A DNA stretch of 64,000 nt, taken from positions 25,574,115 through 25,638,114 of the forward strand of contig CP092868.1 in assembly GCA_030710605.1 (NCBI GenBank), given 5' to 3'. The position numbers were made by a program, and so were the translations under genes. The notes under the pieces were generated by a model. That model was given only the letters and a program-made list of their open reading frames with translations, searched no databases and had not been told where the DNA came from. Within the stretch, counting starts at the first letter, position 1. Each line of letters begins with the position of its first letter. This document shows positions 10,041 through 22,119 of the stretch, in pieces. Origin of the DNA: Cordylochernes scorpioides (lineage: Eukaryota; Arthropoda; Arachnida; Pseudoscorpiones; Chernetidae).

Positions 10041-10444
10041 CAATAGCTGAGGAGACGCGCGGGAGTGATGGCAGTCTGTAATGATGTCCCCGTCGAGACC
10101 AATGACTGCCCGCTGTTTACGTTGTGGTCCTATAAGGATAAACCGAGTTGATAGCTCGATAATATCGATCCTTATCAAACCTGTGTGCTAATTTGATCTC
10201 ATCCTGATACAAGAACGACACAACAGTATTGTAACTTGCGACTAGAAATAGATTCTGTATGGCAATTTGCGTCGTTAAGCTGAACCACGACGTAACTCCA
10301 AAACACTTCCCGAAACGCGCACACACAAAAGTCTTTATTAAGACAGTTTTTATACATGGATTCACCATGAAATCTGCAATGTAAAAAAAGAAAGAAAAAG
10401 TAAACGCTATATAAATTTAATGATAATAATTCAAATGCTATGTA

Positions 10445-10622
10445 CAGTAGAACCTCCCTGTAAAGGACAACACCTAATTGCAGAGCCAAAGTGTCCTTTA
10501 GGGAGAGGTGTCCTCTTATCAGAGAGTTGCTAAATAGTAATAATTGTAATTTTGCAAGTGAAAACTTTCCTTTATAGAGAGGTGTCCTCTAGCGTGAGTG
10601 TCCTCTCATGGAGGTTCTATTG
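10445..10622. mobile_element. MITE with CAGTAGAACCTCC ends, full length
   Basis: The terminal inverted repeats are CAGTAGAACCTCCCTGTAAA and the inverse of GGAGGTTCTATTG. TA flanks both ends (10443-10444 and 10623-10624), as in Tc1/mariner-type MITEs. Related copies or fragments are at 23652-23967, 24700, 29152-29520, 29760-29910 and 47160-47400. Confidence 0.8.
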
Positions 10623-10633
10623 TATAGGCAAAA

Positions 10634-10780
10634 ATATAATTAAGACATTCAAGACGAAGATTTCATCAACCTTTTTAAAAACGTTTTTTTTTTTGTCCTT
10701 TTGACGTTTCTGGACGACCTATCGCCAAAGAACAATAAACGTTTAAAAAGATTGATGAAATCTTCATCTTGAATTAATCA
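10634..10780. repeat. Short inverted repeat
   Basis: The segment containing AAGACGAAGATTTCATCAAC returns inverted near 10753-10775 (TTGATGAAATCTTCATCTT) around a centre of about 70 bp, so it could form a stem-loop. It may be a MITE remnant. Confidence 0.5.
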
Positions 10781-11297
10781 GAATCCAACACCTCTAAAAT
10801 TAAGGTATTCTCTAATTAAGAAAGGTAGTCTCATAATAGGATTTTAATCGGAAATCACAAAGATAATAAACAAAAGAATAAAGACACGATTATTCACACA
10901 TCACTTCCCGAAGCCAAAATTGCATCAGAAGATGGTAACGGTGATTGTTTGGTGTTCTGGGATTGGTCTCATCTATTACAGCTTCCAGACGAAATCATCG
11001 CAGCAACAAGATAGTGACAGAAAATCGGGGAATGCAACAAGAACTTCAGTGAAGGAATGCGGGGTGCGTTACAAGATTTATCTTGTAAAGTGAACGGTAG
11101 ACCGAAAAAAAAAGTTTAATTAACCTCTGTTGTTGTTGTTGTTGTCGTGTCCAATCAAGAGCCTCAGATGTCTCCATGCATCTCCAGGTTAGTGTAAAAG
11201 CTATCCACGCCAGATGAAGAACCATGCAGGTTCGAAAGCTAGCGAGAATAAATTATGTATCAAGATGCTCCTCTTTTTACTTTATTTCATACTAATA

Positions 11298-12350
11298 CTG
11301 TATTGTTGTTGTTGTCGTGTCCAATGAAGAGACTCAGATGTCTCCATGCATCTCTATCACAGCAATGTCCTCTATCTTGGGTGTGTATACTGTATTGTTG
11401 TTGTTGTCGTGTCCAATGAAGAGCCTCAGATGTCTCCATGCATCTCTATCACAGCAGTCGCAATGTCCACTATCTTGGGTGTGTATACTGTATTGTTGTT
11501 GTTGTCGTGTCCAATGAAGAGCCTCAGATATCTCCATGCATCTCTATCACAGCAGAAGCAATGTCCACTACCTTGGGTGTGTATACTGTATTGTTGTCGT
11601 GTCCAATGAAGAGCCTCAGATGTCTCAATGCATCTCTATCACAGCAGTCGCAATGTCCACTATCTTGGGTGTGTATACTGTATTGTTGTTGTCGTCGTGT
11701 CCAATGAAGAGCCTCAGATGTCTCAATGCATCTCTATCACAGCAGCAGCAATGTCCACTATCTTGGGTGTGTATACTGTATTGTTGTTGTTGTCGTGTCC
11801 AATGAAGAGCCTCAGATGTCTCAATGCATCTCTAACACAGCAGCAGCAATGTCCACTATCTTGGGTGTGTATACTGTATTGTTGTTGTTGTCGTGTCCAA
11901 TGAAGAGCCTCAGATGTCTCAATGCATCTCTATCACAGCAGTCGCAATGTCCACTATCTTGGGTGTGTATACTGTATTGTTGTTGTTGTCGTGTCCAATG
12001 AAGAGCCTCAGATGTCTCCATGCATCTCTATCACAGCAGCAGCAATGTCCACTATCTTGGGTGTGTATACTGTATTGTTGTCGTGTCCAATGAAGAGCCT
12101 CAGATGTCTCCATGCATCTCTATCACAGCAGAAGCAATGTCCACTATCTTGGGTGTGTATATTGTATTGTTGTCGTGTCCAATGAAGAGCCTCAGATGTC
12201 TCCATGCATCTCTATCACAGCAGCAGCAATGTCCACTATCTTGGGTGTGTATACTGTATTGTTGTTGTTGTCGTGTCCAATGAAGAGCCTCAGATGTCTC
12301 CATACATCTCTATCACAGCAGCAGCAATATCCACTATCTTGGGTGTGTAA
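11298..12350. repeat. 92/98-bp minisatellite, 11 units, triplet-rich
   Basis: The unit contains a variable (TTG)n run, GTCGTGTCCAATGAAGAGCC, a CATCTCTATCACAGCAG block with a variable (CAG) run, and CTATCTTGGGTGTGTATACT. Unit lengths differ by multiples of three (mostly 92 or 98 bp), from slippage at both triplet runs. On the minus strand the unit reads DRDAWRHLRLFIGHDNNN, which looks like the C-terminal end of a LINE ORF2 plus its repeat tail (inference). The same family in inverted orientation is at 31610-32660. Confidence 0.9.
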
Positions 12351-14745
12351 AGACTTCCCATGACCTCCAGGTAAAACTGGGTTTATCCACGTTTGTAGGC
12401 TGTGATCTCTCATCATAGAATCAGATTTGGTTTAAAGACTCCTCATGACTTGGCATGATAGGTCAAGATAAGAGACCAGACCTCCAGGTTAAAACAGGGT
12501 TTATCCATGTTTTTAGGCTGATCTCTCACCATAGATTCTGTTTAGGTTGAAAGACTCCTCATGACTTGGCATGATAGGTCAAGATAAGAGACCAGAGCTC
12601 CAGGTAAAACAGGGTTTATCCATGTTTTTAGGCTGATCTCTCACCATAGATTCTGTTTAGGTTGAAAGACTCCTCATGACTTGGCATGATAGGTCAAGAT
12701 AAGAGACCAGAACTCTAGGTAAAACAGGGTTTATCCATGTTTTTAGGCTGATCTATCATCATAGATTCTGTTTAGGTTGAAAGACTCCTCATGACTTGGC
12801 ATGATAGGTCAAGATAAGAGACCAGAGCTCCAGGTAAAACAGGGTTTATCCATGTTTTTAGGCTGATCTCTCACCATAGATTCTGTTTAGGTTGAAAGAC
12901 TCCTCATGACTTGGCATGATAGGTCAAGATAAGAGACCAGAGCTCCAGGTAAAACAGGGTTTATCCATGTTTTTTAGGCTGATCTATCATCATAGATTCT
13001 GTTTAGGTTGAAAGACTCCTCATGACTTGGCATGATAGGTCAAGATAAGAGACCAGACCTCTAGGTAAAACAGGGTTTATCCATGTTTTTAGGCTGATCT
13101 ATCATCATAGATTCTGTTTAGGTTGAAAGACTCCTCATGACTTGGCATGATAGGTCAAGATAAGAGACCAGAACTCTAGGTAAAACAGGGTTTATCCATG
13201 TTTTTAGGCTGATCTATCATCATAGATTCTGTTTAGGTTGAAAGACTCCTCATGACTTGGCATGATAGGTCAAGATAAGAGACCAGACCTCCAGATAAAA
13301 CAGGGTTTATCCATGTTTTTAGGCTGATCTATCATCATAGATTCTGTTTAGGTTGAAAGACTCCTCATGACTTGGCATGATAGGTCAAGATAAGAGACCA
13401 GAACTCCAGGTAAAACAGGGTTTATCCATGTTTTTAGGCTGATCTCTCACCATAGATTCTGTTTAGGTTGAAAGACTCCTCATGACTTGGCATGATAGGT
13501 CAAGATAAGAGACCAGAACTCTAGGTAAAACAGGGTTTATCCATGTTTTTAGGCTGATCTATCATCATAGATTCTGTTTAGGTTGAAAGACTCCTCATGA
13601 CTTGGCATGATAGGTCAAGATAAGAGACCAGACCTCCAGATAAAACAGGGTTTATCCATGTTTTTAGGCTGATCTATCATCATAGATTCTGTTTAGGTTG
13701 AAAGACTCCTCATGACTTGGCATGATAGGTCAAGATAAGAGACCAGAACTCTAGGTAAAACAGGGTTTATCCATGTTTTTTAGGCTGATCTATCATCATA
13801 GATTCTGTTTAGGTTGAAAGACTCCTCATGACTTGGCATGATAGGTCAAGATAAGAGACCAGAACTCTAGGTAAAACAGGGTTTATCCATGTTTTTAGGC
13901 TGATCTATCATCATAGATTCTGTTTAGGTTGAAAGACTCCTCATGACTTGGCATGATAGGTCAAGATAAGAAACCAGACCTCCAGATAAAACAGGGTTTA
14001 TCCATGTTTTTAGGCTGATCTATCATCATAGATTCTGTTTAGGTTGAAAGACTCCTCATGACTTGGCATGATAGGTCAAGATAAGAGACCAGAACTCTAG
14101 GTAAAACAGGGTTTATCCATGTTTTTAGGCTGATCTATCATCATAGATTCTGTTTAGGTTGAAAGACTCCTCATGACTTGGCATGATAGGTCAAGATAAG
14201 AGACCAGAACTCTAGGTAAAACAGGGTTTATCCATGTTTTTAGGCTGATCTATCATCATAGATTCTGTTTAGGTTGAAAGACTCCTCATGACTTGGCATG
14301 ATAGGTCAAGATAAGAGACCAGAACTCTAGGTAAAACAGGGTTTATCCATGTTTTTAGGCTGATCTATCATCATAGAATCAGTTTCGGCTTAAAGACTCC
14401 TCATAACTTGGCATGATAGATTAAAGTCTTTGATTAGAGATCATCTCCAGTTGAGACAAGAATTTAGCCATGTTTTTAGGTTATGGTTTTCTCATGGGAG
14501 ATGCTGTGTCAATTTAAACTCTCTACATTTCAGTATGCCTGCCATTTCAGTATCTCTAATAAGACACCATCTCCATGTGATATTTGGTTTAGCCACGTTT
14601 TAAAGCTATGGTCTCACATCGGACTCAATTTCTATTGAAAGACTCATTGGACTTGGTCTAATATGACAGGTATCTCTTATAAGAGACCATACCTCCAGGA
14701 AAGACCGGATTTAACTATGTTTTAAAGCTATGGTCTATCATGAGG
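12351..14745. repeat. 115-bp minisatellite, about 17 units with decayed edge
   Basis: The unit is 115 bp and includes AAGACTCCTCATGACTTGGC, AAAACAGGGTTTATCCATG and GGCTGATCTATCATCATAG. Units between about 12434 and 14390 are nearly identical. From 14390 to 14745 successive units become progressively more divergent and shorter, the usual edge of an array homogenised in its middle. No coding potential. Confidence 0.92.
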
Positions 14746-15328
14746 GAGTACTGTAGTTTACAATACGGGCGTATGTCGATGATGCTATAAACCACGCAGC
14801 ACCAATAAGTGGACCTACTTCACGTAAGGAAAGAGCACGAAACCAATAAAAATATCTACGAGAGTGGCTATAGAGATAAGACGATGGCTTTATTACTACG
14901 ACATCGACTGGATTACGTCACAATTTGGTCGTTTAATTTGTCACAGCTCCACCATTCTACCCGACATGGTATCAACAAATTTAGTACGCTGGTGTTTAGA
15001 ATTTAAAAATAAAATGTGTATTACACATACCACAAACGGTATGATTTAAATCAGTTAATAGAAATCCCTAATTTTTCTTATACATAAAAGTCAATGTCTG
15101 TTTTGCGATAAGCTCAAAATCTACTGAACCAATTGGCCCGAGGAAAATTTTCGGCTACATTTTGTGTGTGATTAGTATTTTTCTCTATTTATTTTTTTCA
15201 TTTGAAGAACTTTTTTTTTTTTTTACGCGGAGTAAATACGAGGTGAAGTGACAACTTCTACTATTTATTATTGATGTACTTTCAGTATGAAGGAAATTGC
15301 ACTCGGGGTATTTCTCGGGTATAATATA
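14746..15328. other. Unique intronic sequence, nothing recognised
   Basis: A 65-residue open frame at 14809-15006 has no recognisable motif. The rest is AT-rich. No feature is supported. Confidence 0.4.
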
Positions 15329-15506
15329 CAGTTAAACCTGTCTATAGCGCCCCCCTCTTGGGACTCGCCAAAATAGGGTGATATAGAGAGGGGGTGCTAT
15401 AGACAGGTCACTTTTAATGTAAATCGCATCGTACTACGTATTTAAAATTGGGCGCTATAGAGAGGAAGGCGTTATTTAGAGGGGGCGCTATAGACAGGTT
15501 TAACTG
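15329..15506. mobile_element. MITE with CAGTTAAACCTGTC ends, single-unit copy
   Basis: The inverted ends CAGTTAAACCTGTCTATAGC and GGCGCTATAGACAGGTTTAA plus CTG are flanked by TA. The inside holds one copy each of the segments that are tandemly amplified at 27591-28172 and 54938-55915. It is a full-length, ancestral-size copy. Confidence 0.85.
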
Positions 15507-15715
15507 TATATACAAATTAAATAACACAATAGGTTTCTAAATATGAGTTTCTTTTCATATTAATTAATACCATCTCAAGATTTCGGGGATCTCTGCCCTT
15601 TCTACAGGAGAACATAAAAACGAATAATAATAAACACCGTCTTAGAGAATCCACCTAATCTGTTCCCAAGTTTCTCATCAACATTCAAGTTCGGGAAGGA
15701 ACCCCTGACAAATAC

Positions 15716-16020
15716 AAAACAACAACAACAAGCCTTTATTTAGGGCCTCTCGCCCTATACAGGATTCGCCAGTTCACAAGGGATGGGGAGAACACTGTGT
15801 GGTCCGGGATATAATCCTGTGGAATCCAAATATCGCCACCGCTATATACCTATTCTTTGATATTTCATTAATTAGTGCCGGAAATGAAGGACAAAGTTGC
15901 CCCGTTTTATCATTTAGTTTTCGTCTTTCCTCAGACAGAGAAACACAATCAAATAAGTAGTGCAACATCTCCATTGTTATTCCTGATCCACAGAAAGTGC
16001 ATGACAAATACAAAACAAGT
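15716..16020 (-). pseudogene. LINE ORF2 C-terminus and 3' end, 5'-truncated
   Basis: The minus strand encodes a C-terminal segment CTFCGSGITMEMLHYLFDC (C-x2-C-x8-H-x4-C knuckle near 15950-16008), then EERRKL. After the stop comes a 3' UTR with a short stem (CCTGTATAGGGC...GCCCT), ending in AAATAAAGGCTTG and a (TTG)n tail at 15716-15730. This pattern is typical of a non-LTR retrotransposon 3' end. Related 3' ends occur at 30196-30416, 56243-56300 and 61075-61105. Confidence 0.7.
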
Positions 16021-16089
16021 TGTTTACAATAAAGACCAATACATCAAGTTTAATAGATTCTGCAAGCTGTATATTTTAAGGCGAAAGTA

Positions 16090-16535
16090 TTGACTGTACA
16101 TATTTCAAGCTACTATTTATAATTACTATATGCAAAATTTTACATCAAATGTGTAATTTGCATGCTTCCCAATTATGTTAATTTCACGATGATTTGATTT
16201 GTATATAATTTCAGATTTACACGCAATTATCCTAATTGTGAATATGGCGTGTCTTTGCAACTGTTAAATAAATAAAAAATATATATAAAAAGTTCCAGGA
16301 AGGTGCCATCATTAAGTATCTAATGACCTTCATTAGAAGCTCATTGATCCACTCTGTCATTAAAGTACCATTGGGTAATTAAGAGCACTCTTCCAGTTTC
16401 ACAGCTCCTTCCATCATCATTGGTTAGAATTAATTCGCTACTGTTACTAAATAACTTTATTTAGGTACCACTCACACATAAACATAGCTTATGTTATTTA
16501 TAATGAAAAATATGAACAGGTTCTTCACATATTAA
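16090..16535. other. AT-rich intronic sequence
   Basis: No feature beyond A/T richness was recognised. Confidence 0.4.
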
Positions 16536-16605
16536 AAAAGAAGTGTCCAATACGGGATTCGATCCTGTTTCATGGCTGTCGGAAACTGATGGTTTATACT
16601 GCCGG
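16536..16605 (-). repeat. SINE head fragment
   Basis: On the minus strand this matches the tRNA-like head of the SINE family, including a degraded B box (GGATTCGATCC region). The body is absent. Confidence 0.5.
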
Positions 16606-16627
16606 CTACATACTTTTTTTTTTCAAT

Positions 16628-16897
16628 TACACCCATAACTCGCTTTGCGTCGTGGTTACGTTCCAAAAAAAAAAACACGACGCAAAGTGAAATATATGTG
16701 AAGGCGCAATCAAAAACATATTTGTTATAAAAACATTGTATTATAACACACATTGTGTTATAACATTGTTATAACAACATTGTATATAAAAACATATTTC
16801 CATATTTTAGGAAAAAAAAATTTAAAAAAAAAAATTAAAAACTCGAATCCAAAACAACGCAACTTCGAAAAAAACGCAAAGCGAGGTATTGGTGTAT
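16628..16897. mobile_element. MITE with CACCAATACCTCGC ends
   Basis: The ends ACACCCATAACTCGCTTTGC and the inverse of GCAAAGCGAGGTATTGGTG are inverted repeats. The inside repeats GACGCAAAGTGAAA-type motifs. Intact relatives are at 32855-33132 and 61945-62215. TA-rich flanks suggest a Tc1/mariner-type MITE. Confidence 0.7.
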
Positions 16898-17185
16898 AAT
16901 AAGTTATTCTCAATCCGCAATGATCCGCAGAAAATTTCAACCAATTCTTGGAGATTTTTAACTGTCTACGAAAAAAAAAAAATCCGTATTAAAAAAAAAA
17001 TAATAAATTCAAACGCACACAATGATAATAAACTTTTGAAAATATATTTTATACGTCAATACCTTAATTTTTTTAGAATTTATATCTATATATTTTTTTA
17101 AATATGAATTTTTAAACTAATGAAGTAGTTTTCTTTATGAAGCATTTGTTCATATAGATTTCACCGGTCCGGAAGCCAAAAATAC

Positions 17186-17480
17186 ACTCATGGACAAAAC
17201 TTGAGGAAATTATACCTTTTACCATGTATATCGGGATTTAGACAATAACTCTGAAAGATATTACAGTGACCTTTGAAGACATACGAGATAACCAAGTGTG
17301 AACAAAACTTAAGGAAGTTGTACCTTTTAGCATGTATATCGGGATTCAGACAATAACTCTGAAAGATATTACAGTGACCTTTATTGAAGACACACAAGAT
17401 AACCAAGTGTTGCCTCTGTCTCCTTCAAAAAAAAAAAAAAAAAGACGATGACGTCAGACTTTCCACTTCCTTAAGTTTTG
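17186..17480. mobile_element. MITE of the 111-bp family, two-unit copy
   Basis: It starts ACACTCATGGACAAAACTTG and ends in an eroded inverse (CTTCCTTAAGTTTTG followed by a TG run). Two tandem 111-bp units lie inside. Confidence 0.7.
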
Positions 17481-17814
17481 TGTGTGTGTGGAAGAGTAGA
17501 TGATATACCTCTCTAAACAAGGTTGAGTTTGTTTCCAGCGCAGAATAAATTGATTTGTTATCCTGAAGTTTGTCATTATAAACTGATTGCCAACAGAGGC
17601 TACTTTTAAACTATCGAGTCTCTTAAAGGGGAAAGGAACAATGAACGAGGTGAGGGGAAGAAATTCAGGTCTGGGATGACGGTATAAAGATAAACGTAGG
17701 ATGATGGTCCCATACAAACATGGCGTCCAAGGCACGGGACACGCCTGAGTCACCATGACATCAGCTGACAACACATAGGATGGAGTTTCACTGTCTCCTT
17801 GGGTTCCATGGTGA

Positions 17815-17990
17815 ATCATTTATTCCTTTTACACCGTTTTTTTTCGTCGTTTTACATTTTAGATTCCTTTTACATCGTTTTTTCTTTTCTCTTTTACATC
17901 GTTTTACATTTTAGATTCCTTTTACATCGCTTTTTCTTCTCTTTTTCATCGTTTTACATTTTAGATTCCTTTTACATTGTTTTTAAAAAC
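17815..17990. repeat. Short degenerate tandem repeat
   Basis: Units of about 30-60 bp are built around TTTTACATCGTTTT and TTTTAGATTCC, repeated three to four times. No coding role. Confidence 0.6.
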
Positions 17991-18544
17991 AAATCAAAAC
18001 AATATATGTGATTTTCCTGGATGTTATTCAAAATAAGGCAACAGGTTCCTGGAGATGAGTTTATTTTTTATCTTATTATTGAATTCTCAAGCTTTCAGGA
18101 AATTTCCGCCCTCCTACAGTAGTACAAAATAAGCAATAATGAACGCCGTTTTTTATTGTTCATTTTATACTCCTGTAGTTAAGAACGGAAATGCCCGAAT
18201 GTTTGAGAATGTAAAAATAAAATGTAAAGAAACTCATCTATCCAGAAATCTGTTGCATTATTTTAGAACAGATCAAAACAAAGTATTTTTTTACATGTTC
18301 TCAGAGTAAATGGTGTGTTAGGTTAAATGGTTTGCTATTCTGAGAATTAACTTGTCGCCGTTAGCTTTTATTTATTCTCTCTTAGCAAATTATTATTATT
18401 TTCACCCTTTAAAATCAGTTAGATAATTATTTGATTATAATCAATCAGAATTAAGTGCTCTAAGGGATTTTCACCGCTTCCCCCTTACATAAACCAACTA
18501 ACAGAAAAAAGGACATTTTGTATTAGGGCACCATTGGGAAGATA

Positions 18545-18630
18545 AATAAGTCGGTGGATGAGAGGGTAACACGCTCGATTCCCGACAGTCATGAACCGGG
18601 ATTGAATCCCGTGTTAAAATTTGTTTAATA
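18545..18630 (+). repeat. Possible tRNA-like SINE head, different family
   Basis: The stretch has an A-box-like GTCGGTGGATGAGAGGG and a B-box-like GGGATTGAATCCC, and is followed by A/T-rich sequence. It shares the head layout of the main SINE but not its body. Confidence 0.4.
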
Positions 18631-19019
18631 TGTGAATAATTCACATATATTATTCACTGTTTCAATTATCATGAACTAGGTTGCTCTTGCTGAGCGGCAC
18701 CTATTAATGTGATTTGAACCAGGCACCATTGGATAGCTAGCTACTTAGACCGAATTCTGTACGTCTGAAATGTATTAGGACAATAGAGAGTCGACACTCG
18801 TGTATGGCGACCACGAACTCAGGCCCTTACAAAGGATCAATACAAGACACGAACAACTCACGCCACAAGTTGGCTCCATTCAATGTTAAGAGAACTAAAG
18901 TAAAAAAAACTCTCCCCACCACGAGATTCCATTAATATTATTGGCAGGACGTTTCAATCTTCAAACTGGGCGGGGTGACGGCTGGCACTAAATATAGCGA
19001 CGGCCGGCCTCCTGAGAAT

Positions 19020-19320
19020 AGAATGGCTGTGGTGCTACGGTGGTCGTTGGAATACACAACCCCCTTTTTTACTATCTTCTTTAAGTTGACAATTGACATT
19101 ATGATATTGTAACAAAGTATTTATTATTTTATTATCAGAGTATCATTTTGTATGTTTATATTTTGCTATACTCTGTACACTTCCCTCCTTTGCTTATCTT
19201 TTGTTTATATTGCATAGTTTGTTCTTGCCTGAAATAAATTGCTGTCTCATCCCGAAGTTTGTCTTCCCTAATTTTCCACGTGGCAATACATTAGCGTGCC
19301 ATCTGTTATGAGAATTCAAA
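19020..19320. repeat. Possible LTR end
   Basis: A polyadenylation-type signal (GAAATAAATTGC near 19231) is followed by CCACGTGGCAATACA and then TAGCGTGCCATC, which resembles an LTR 3' end followed by a primer-binding region. No second LTR or gag/pol is seen, so this is only suggestive. Confidence 0.3.
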
Positions 19321-19374
19321 GCTATTATAGACGCATATTATAGACAACAGTCTTTGATTTCCAGACTTAAGTCT

Positions 19375-19600
19375 GGTCATCTACAGACAATGACTTTCCA
19401 GAATGGTTGCAAGGTTTTCCCACTATGTACTAAGTGCAATTCTCAGCCTGAAACCCCAAGACATATTATTGACTGTATTGACTCATCCATTGATGAGCTC
19501 TACTCTTCCACGGCAGACACCATCTAAAGTCTCAAGCTTTACAAGCTTGATACCTTAGTGTGATTGAGTGGAGATAAGAAGAAGACTCTATTGTATGATA
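19375..19600 (+). pseudogene. LINE ORF C-terminus and 3' tail, 5'-truncated
   Basis: The plus frame reads GCKVFPLCTKCNSQPETPRH, then IIDCIDSSIDELYSSTADTI and a stop: a C-x2-C...H-x4-C knuckle at the end of a non-LTR reverse transcriptase ORF. The 3' UTR ends TGATTGAGTGGAGATAAG with an (AAG)n tail. A clean minus-strand copy with target duplications is at 50985-51161; a further degraded copy is at 29945-30060. Confidence 0.65.
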
Positions 19601-20044
19601 TTTTAGTGCGTCGTAATTTGGACAGGAGATAAGTGGAGGTTATAGATCGTTTAACGAGAGTATCTCAGCGGATACGTATGGCATGGTTGATAAGGAATTG
19701 TTTGGGAAGAGATATTGATGTCGTTACAAGAGGCTTATAACACGCAGATGGTTGAAGCTAGGAACGCGGAGGACGTGTTGTGACAAAGTGACTTCTAAAT
19801 ATTGCTCTGCGCTGGTTGTCCTTTCGATAGAGAGGCCCTAGTCCGTCCTCATTGTTTCAAAGATGGAAGACTTGATTCTTTTTCTCTCAAAAATGTATAC
19901 AAGAATAGTGTAGAAAAATGGAAGGAAGACGTTATGAATGATAAGAAGGATATTTTGATCCAAACATAAAATTCCCAACTTATTAACCTCAAATAATAGA
20001 GACAAAAATATGTAGAAATATGCTGAGTAACAAACGATCAAAAT

Positions 20045-21148
20045 TTATTATCTGTTGATTACTACATAGACAAAACTGAAGGAAGTGGTACCTTTCAGCA
20101 TGTATATCGGGATTCAGACAATAACTATGAAAGATATTACAGTGACGTTTATTGAAGACACACGAGATAACCAAGTGTGTATACAATCATGAACAAAACT
20201 TAAGGAATTTCTACCTTTTACCATGTATATAGGGATTCAGACAATAACTCTAAAAAATATTACAGTGACCTTTATTGAAGACACACGAGATAACCAAGTG
20301 TGAACAAAACTTAAGGAAGTTGTAACTTTTAGCATGTATATCGGGATTCAGACAATAACTCTAAAAGATATTACAGTGACCTTTATTGAAGACACACGAG
20401 ATAACCAAGTGTGAACAAAACTTAAGGAAGTTGTAACGTTTGGCATGCATTTTGGGATTCAGACAATAACTCTGAAAGATATTACAGTGACCTTTATTGA
20501 ATACACACGAGATAACCAAGTGTGAACAAAACTTAAGGAAGTTGTAACTTTTAGCATGTATATCGGGATTCAGACAATAACTCTGAAAGATATTACAGTG
20601 ACCTTTATTGAAGACACACGAGATAACCAAGTGTGAACAAAACTTAAGGAAGTTGTAACTTTTAGCATGTATATCGGGATTCAGACAATAACTCTAAAAG
20701 ATATTACAGTGACCTTTATTGAAGACACACGAGATAACCAAGTGTGAACAAAACTTAAGGAAGTTGTAACTTTTAGCATGTATATCGGGATTCAGACAAT
20801 AACTCTAAAAGATATTACAGTGACCTTTATTGAAGACACACGAGATAACCAAGTGTGAACAAAACTTAAGGAAGTTGTAACGTTTGGCATGCATTTTGGG
20901 ATTCAGACAATAACTCTGAAAGATATTACAGTGACCTTTATTGAATACACACGAGATAACCAAGTGTGAACAAAACTTAAGGAAGTTGTAACTTTTAGCA
21001 TGTATATCGGGTTTCAGACAATAACTCTGAAAGATATTACAGTGACCTTTATTGAAGACACACGAGATAACCAAGTGTGAACAAAATTGCCTCTGTCTCC
21101 CATAAAAAAAAAAAAACAACCAGTAACATCAAATTGACCATGAGTGTA
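20045..21148. mobile_element. MITE of the 111-bp family with nine internal units
   Basis: The left end (ACATAGACAAAACTGAAGG) and the right end (CCATGAGTGTA) are inverted and eroded. Between them are nine 111-bp units in head-to-tail order, several with paired variants (TTTGGCATGCATTTTGGG at two positions 444 bp apart). The repeated open frames on the minus strand are by-products of 111 being 3 x 37. Confidence 0.85.
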
Positions 21149-21599
21149 GATCGGGCAAAGAATGTTGGAATCAAGATTCTTCTATATTCTTGCTTCGAAA
21201 TTGTACGTGGGCGGCATGGTGTTAGCGCTTATACTGTTAAGTGGTGGTGGTGGTACTTATCTCCATGGTTAAACCAATTCCTGAAGTCCACTCCTCTCCA
21301 ATTTTGCGAATACTGTTAAGTGCTCGGTATGACGGTTAAGTAAGACATTCTAGTTTGATTTTATACATGAACAAAATGTGTTGGTGACTTGGGACTCTAG
21401 TTGAACTTATGGAAGAAATGGGAGGCGTACAGGGTGTACTTTAAAGACTTTTCGCAGAGTATTGGCTATCCAGTTGTCTCAGGTAGCTGGCGAATGGACC
21501 AACTCTTTTCGAATTAGAAAAAGAGTAAAATTCTTAAACTCAAGTGAACTTATGACTAAATACCTCGCGTTGCCATTTAATAGAGATTCAAGCACACTT

Positions 21600-21940
21600 A
21601 CTAGGAAACTATGGGCAACGAGATTTTGGATGCAAACCTCATGGTTATCCCATAAGAAAAGTATTGTCAAGGCATTCCTCAATATTTATTTGGAAAAAAA
21701 AAGGGGCGAAGAGAAAAATTGAAGGAAACTATGAGATCATAAGATTTTGGATGCATACCTCATGGTTATCCCATAAGACAGGTATTGTCGAGGCATTCCT
21801 CAAAATATGTTGATGAAGAAAAAAAGGTTAAGATAAAAATTGAAGGAAACTATGAGACCATAAGATTTTGGGGGCATACCTAATGGTTATCCCATTAAAC
21901 AATTTTGTCGAAGTATTCCTCAAAATATTTATATAAAATG
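21600..21940. repeat. Degenerate tandem repeat of about 115-120 bp, three units
   Basis: The unit includes GGAAACTATGAGA, AGATTTTGGATGCATACC and TCATGGTTATCCCATAAGA. Units diverge by point changes and small indels. An 86-residue open frame across the first unit (21462-21722) has no recognised domain. Confidence 0.6.
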
Positions 21941-22119
21941 GGTAAATGGTAAATAAGAATTGAAAAGAGGTCTGTTTCTCGCTATCGTAAAGTTTTAAGA
22001 AGAATTCTAATCTAGTTGGCAACAACCATATTGGAACAATCGGCTCGACACGTGTGTTGACAGTTTCCCATCACCTTTCAACTAAACATGTTTTCCTCTG
22101 TTATATCATCGATCAAAAC

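Noticed and set aside
10916-10945. Family B ribozyme at CATCAGAAGATGGTAACGG
   Set aside because: The first box is ATCAGAAGA, not CTGANGA, and no GAAAC box or stem II partner follows.
414-14745. CRISPR arrays
   Set aside because: The regular repeats have no unique spacers; units are contiguous minisatellites in a eukaryotic intron.
19020-19320. Complete LTR retrotransposon
   Set aside because: Only one possible LTR end is visible; there is no second LTR and no gag, protease or reverse transcriptase sequence nearby.
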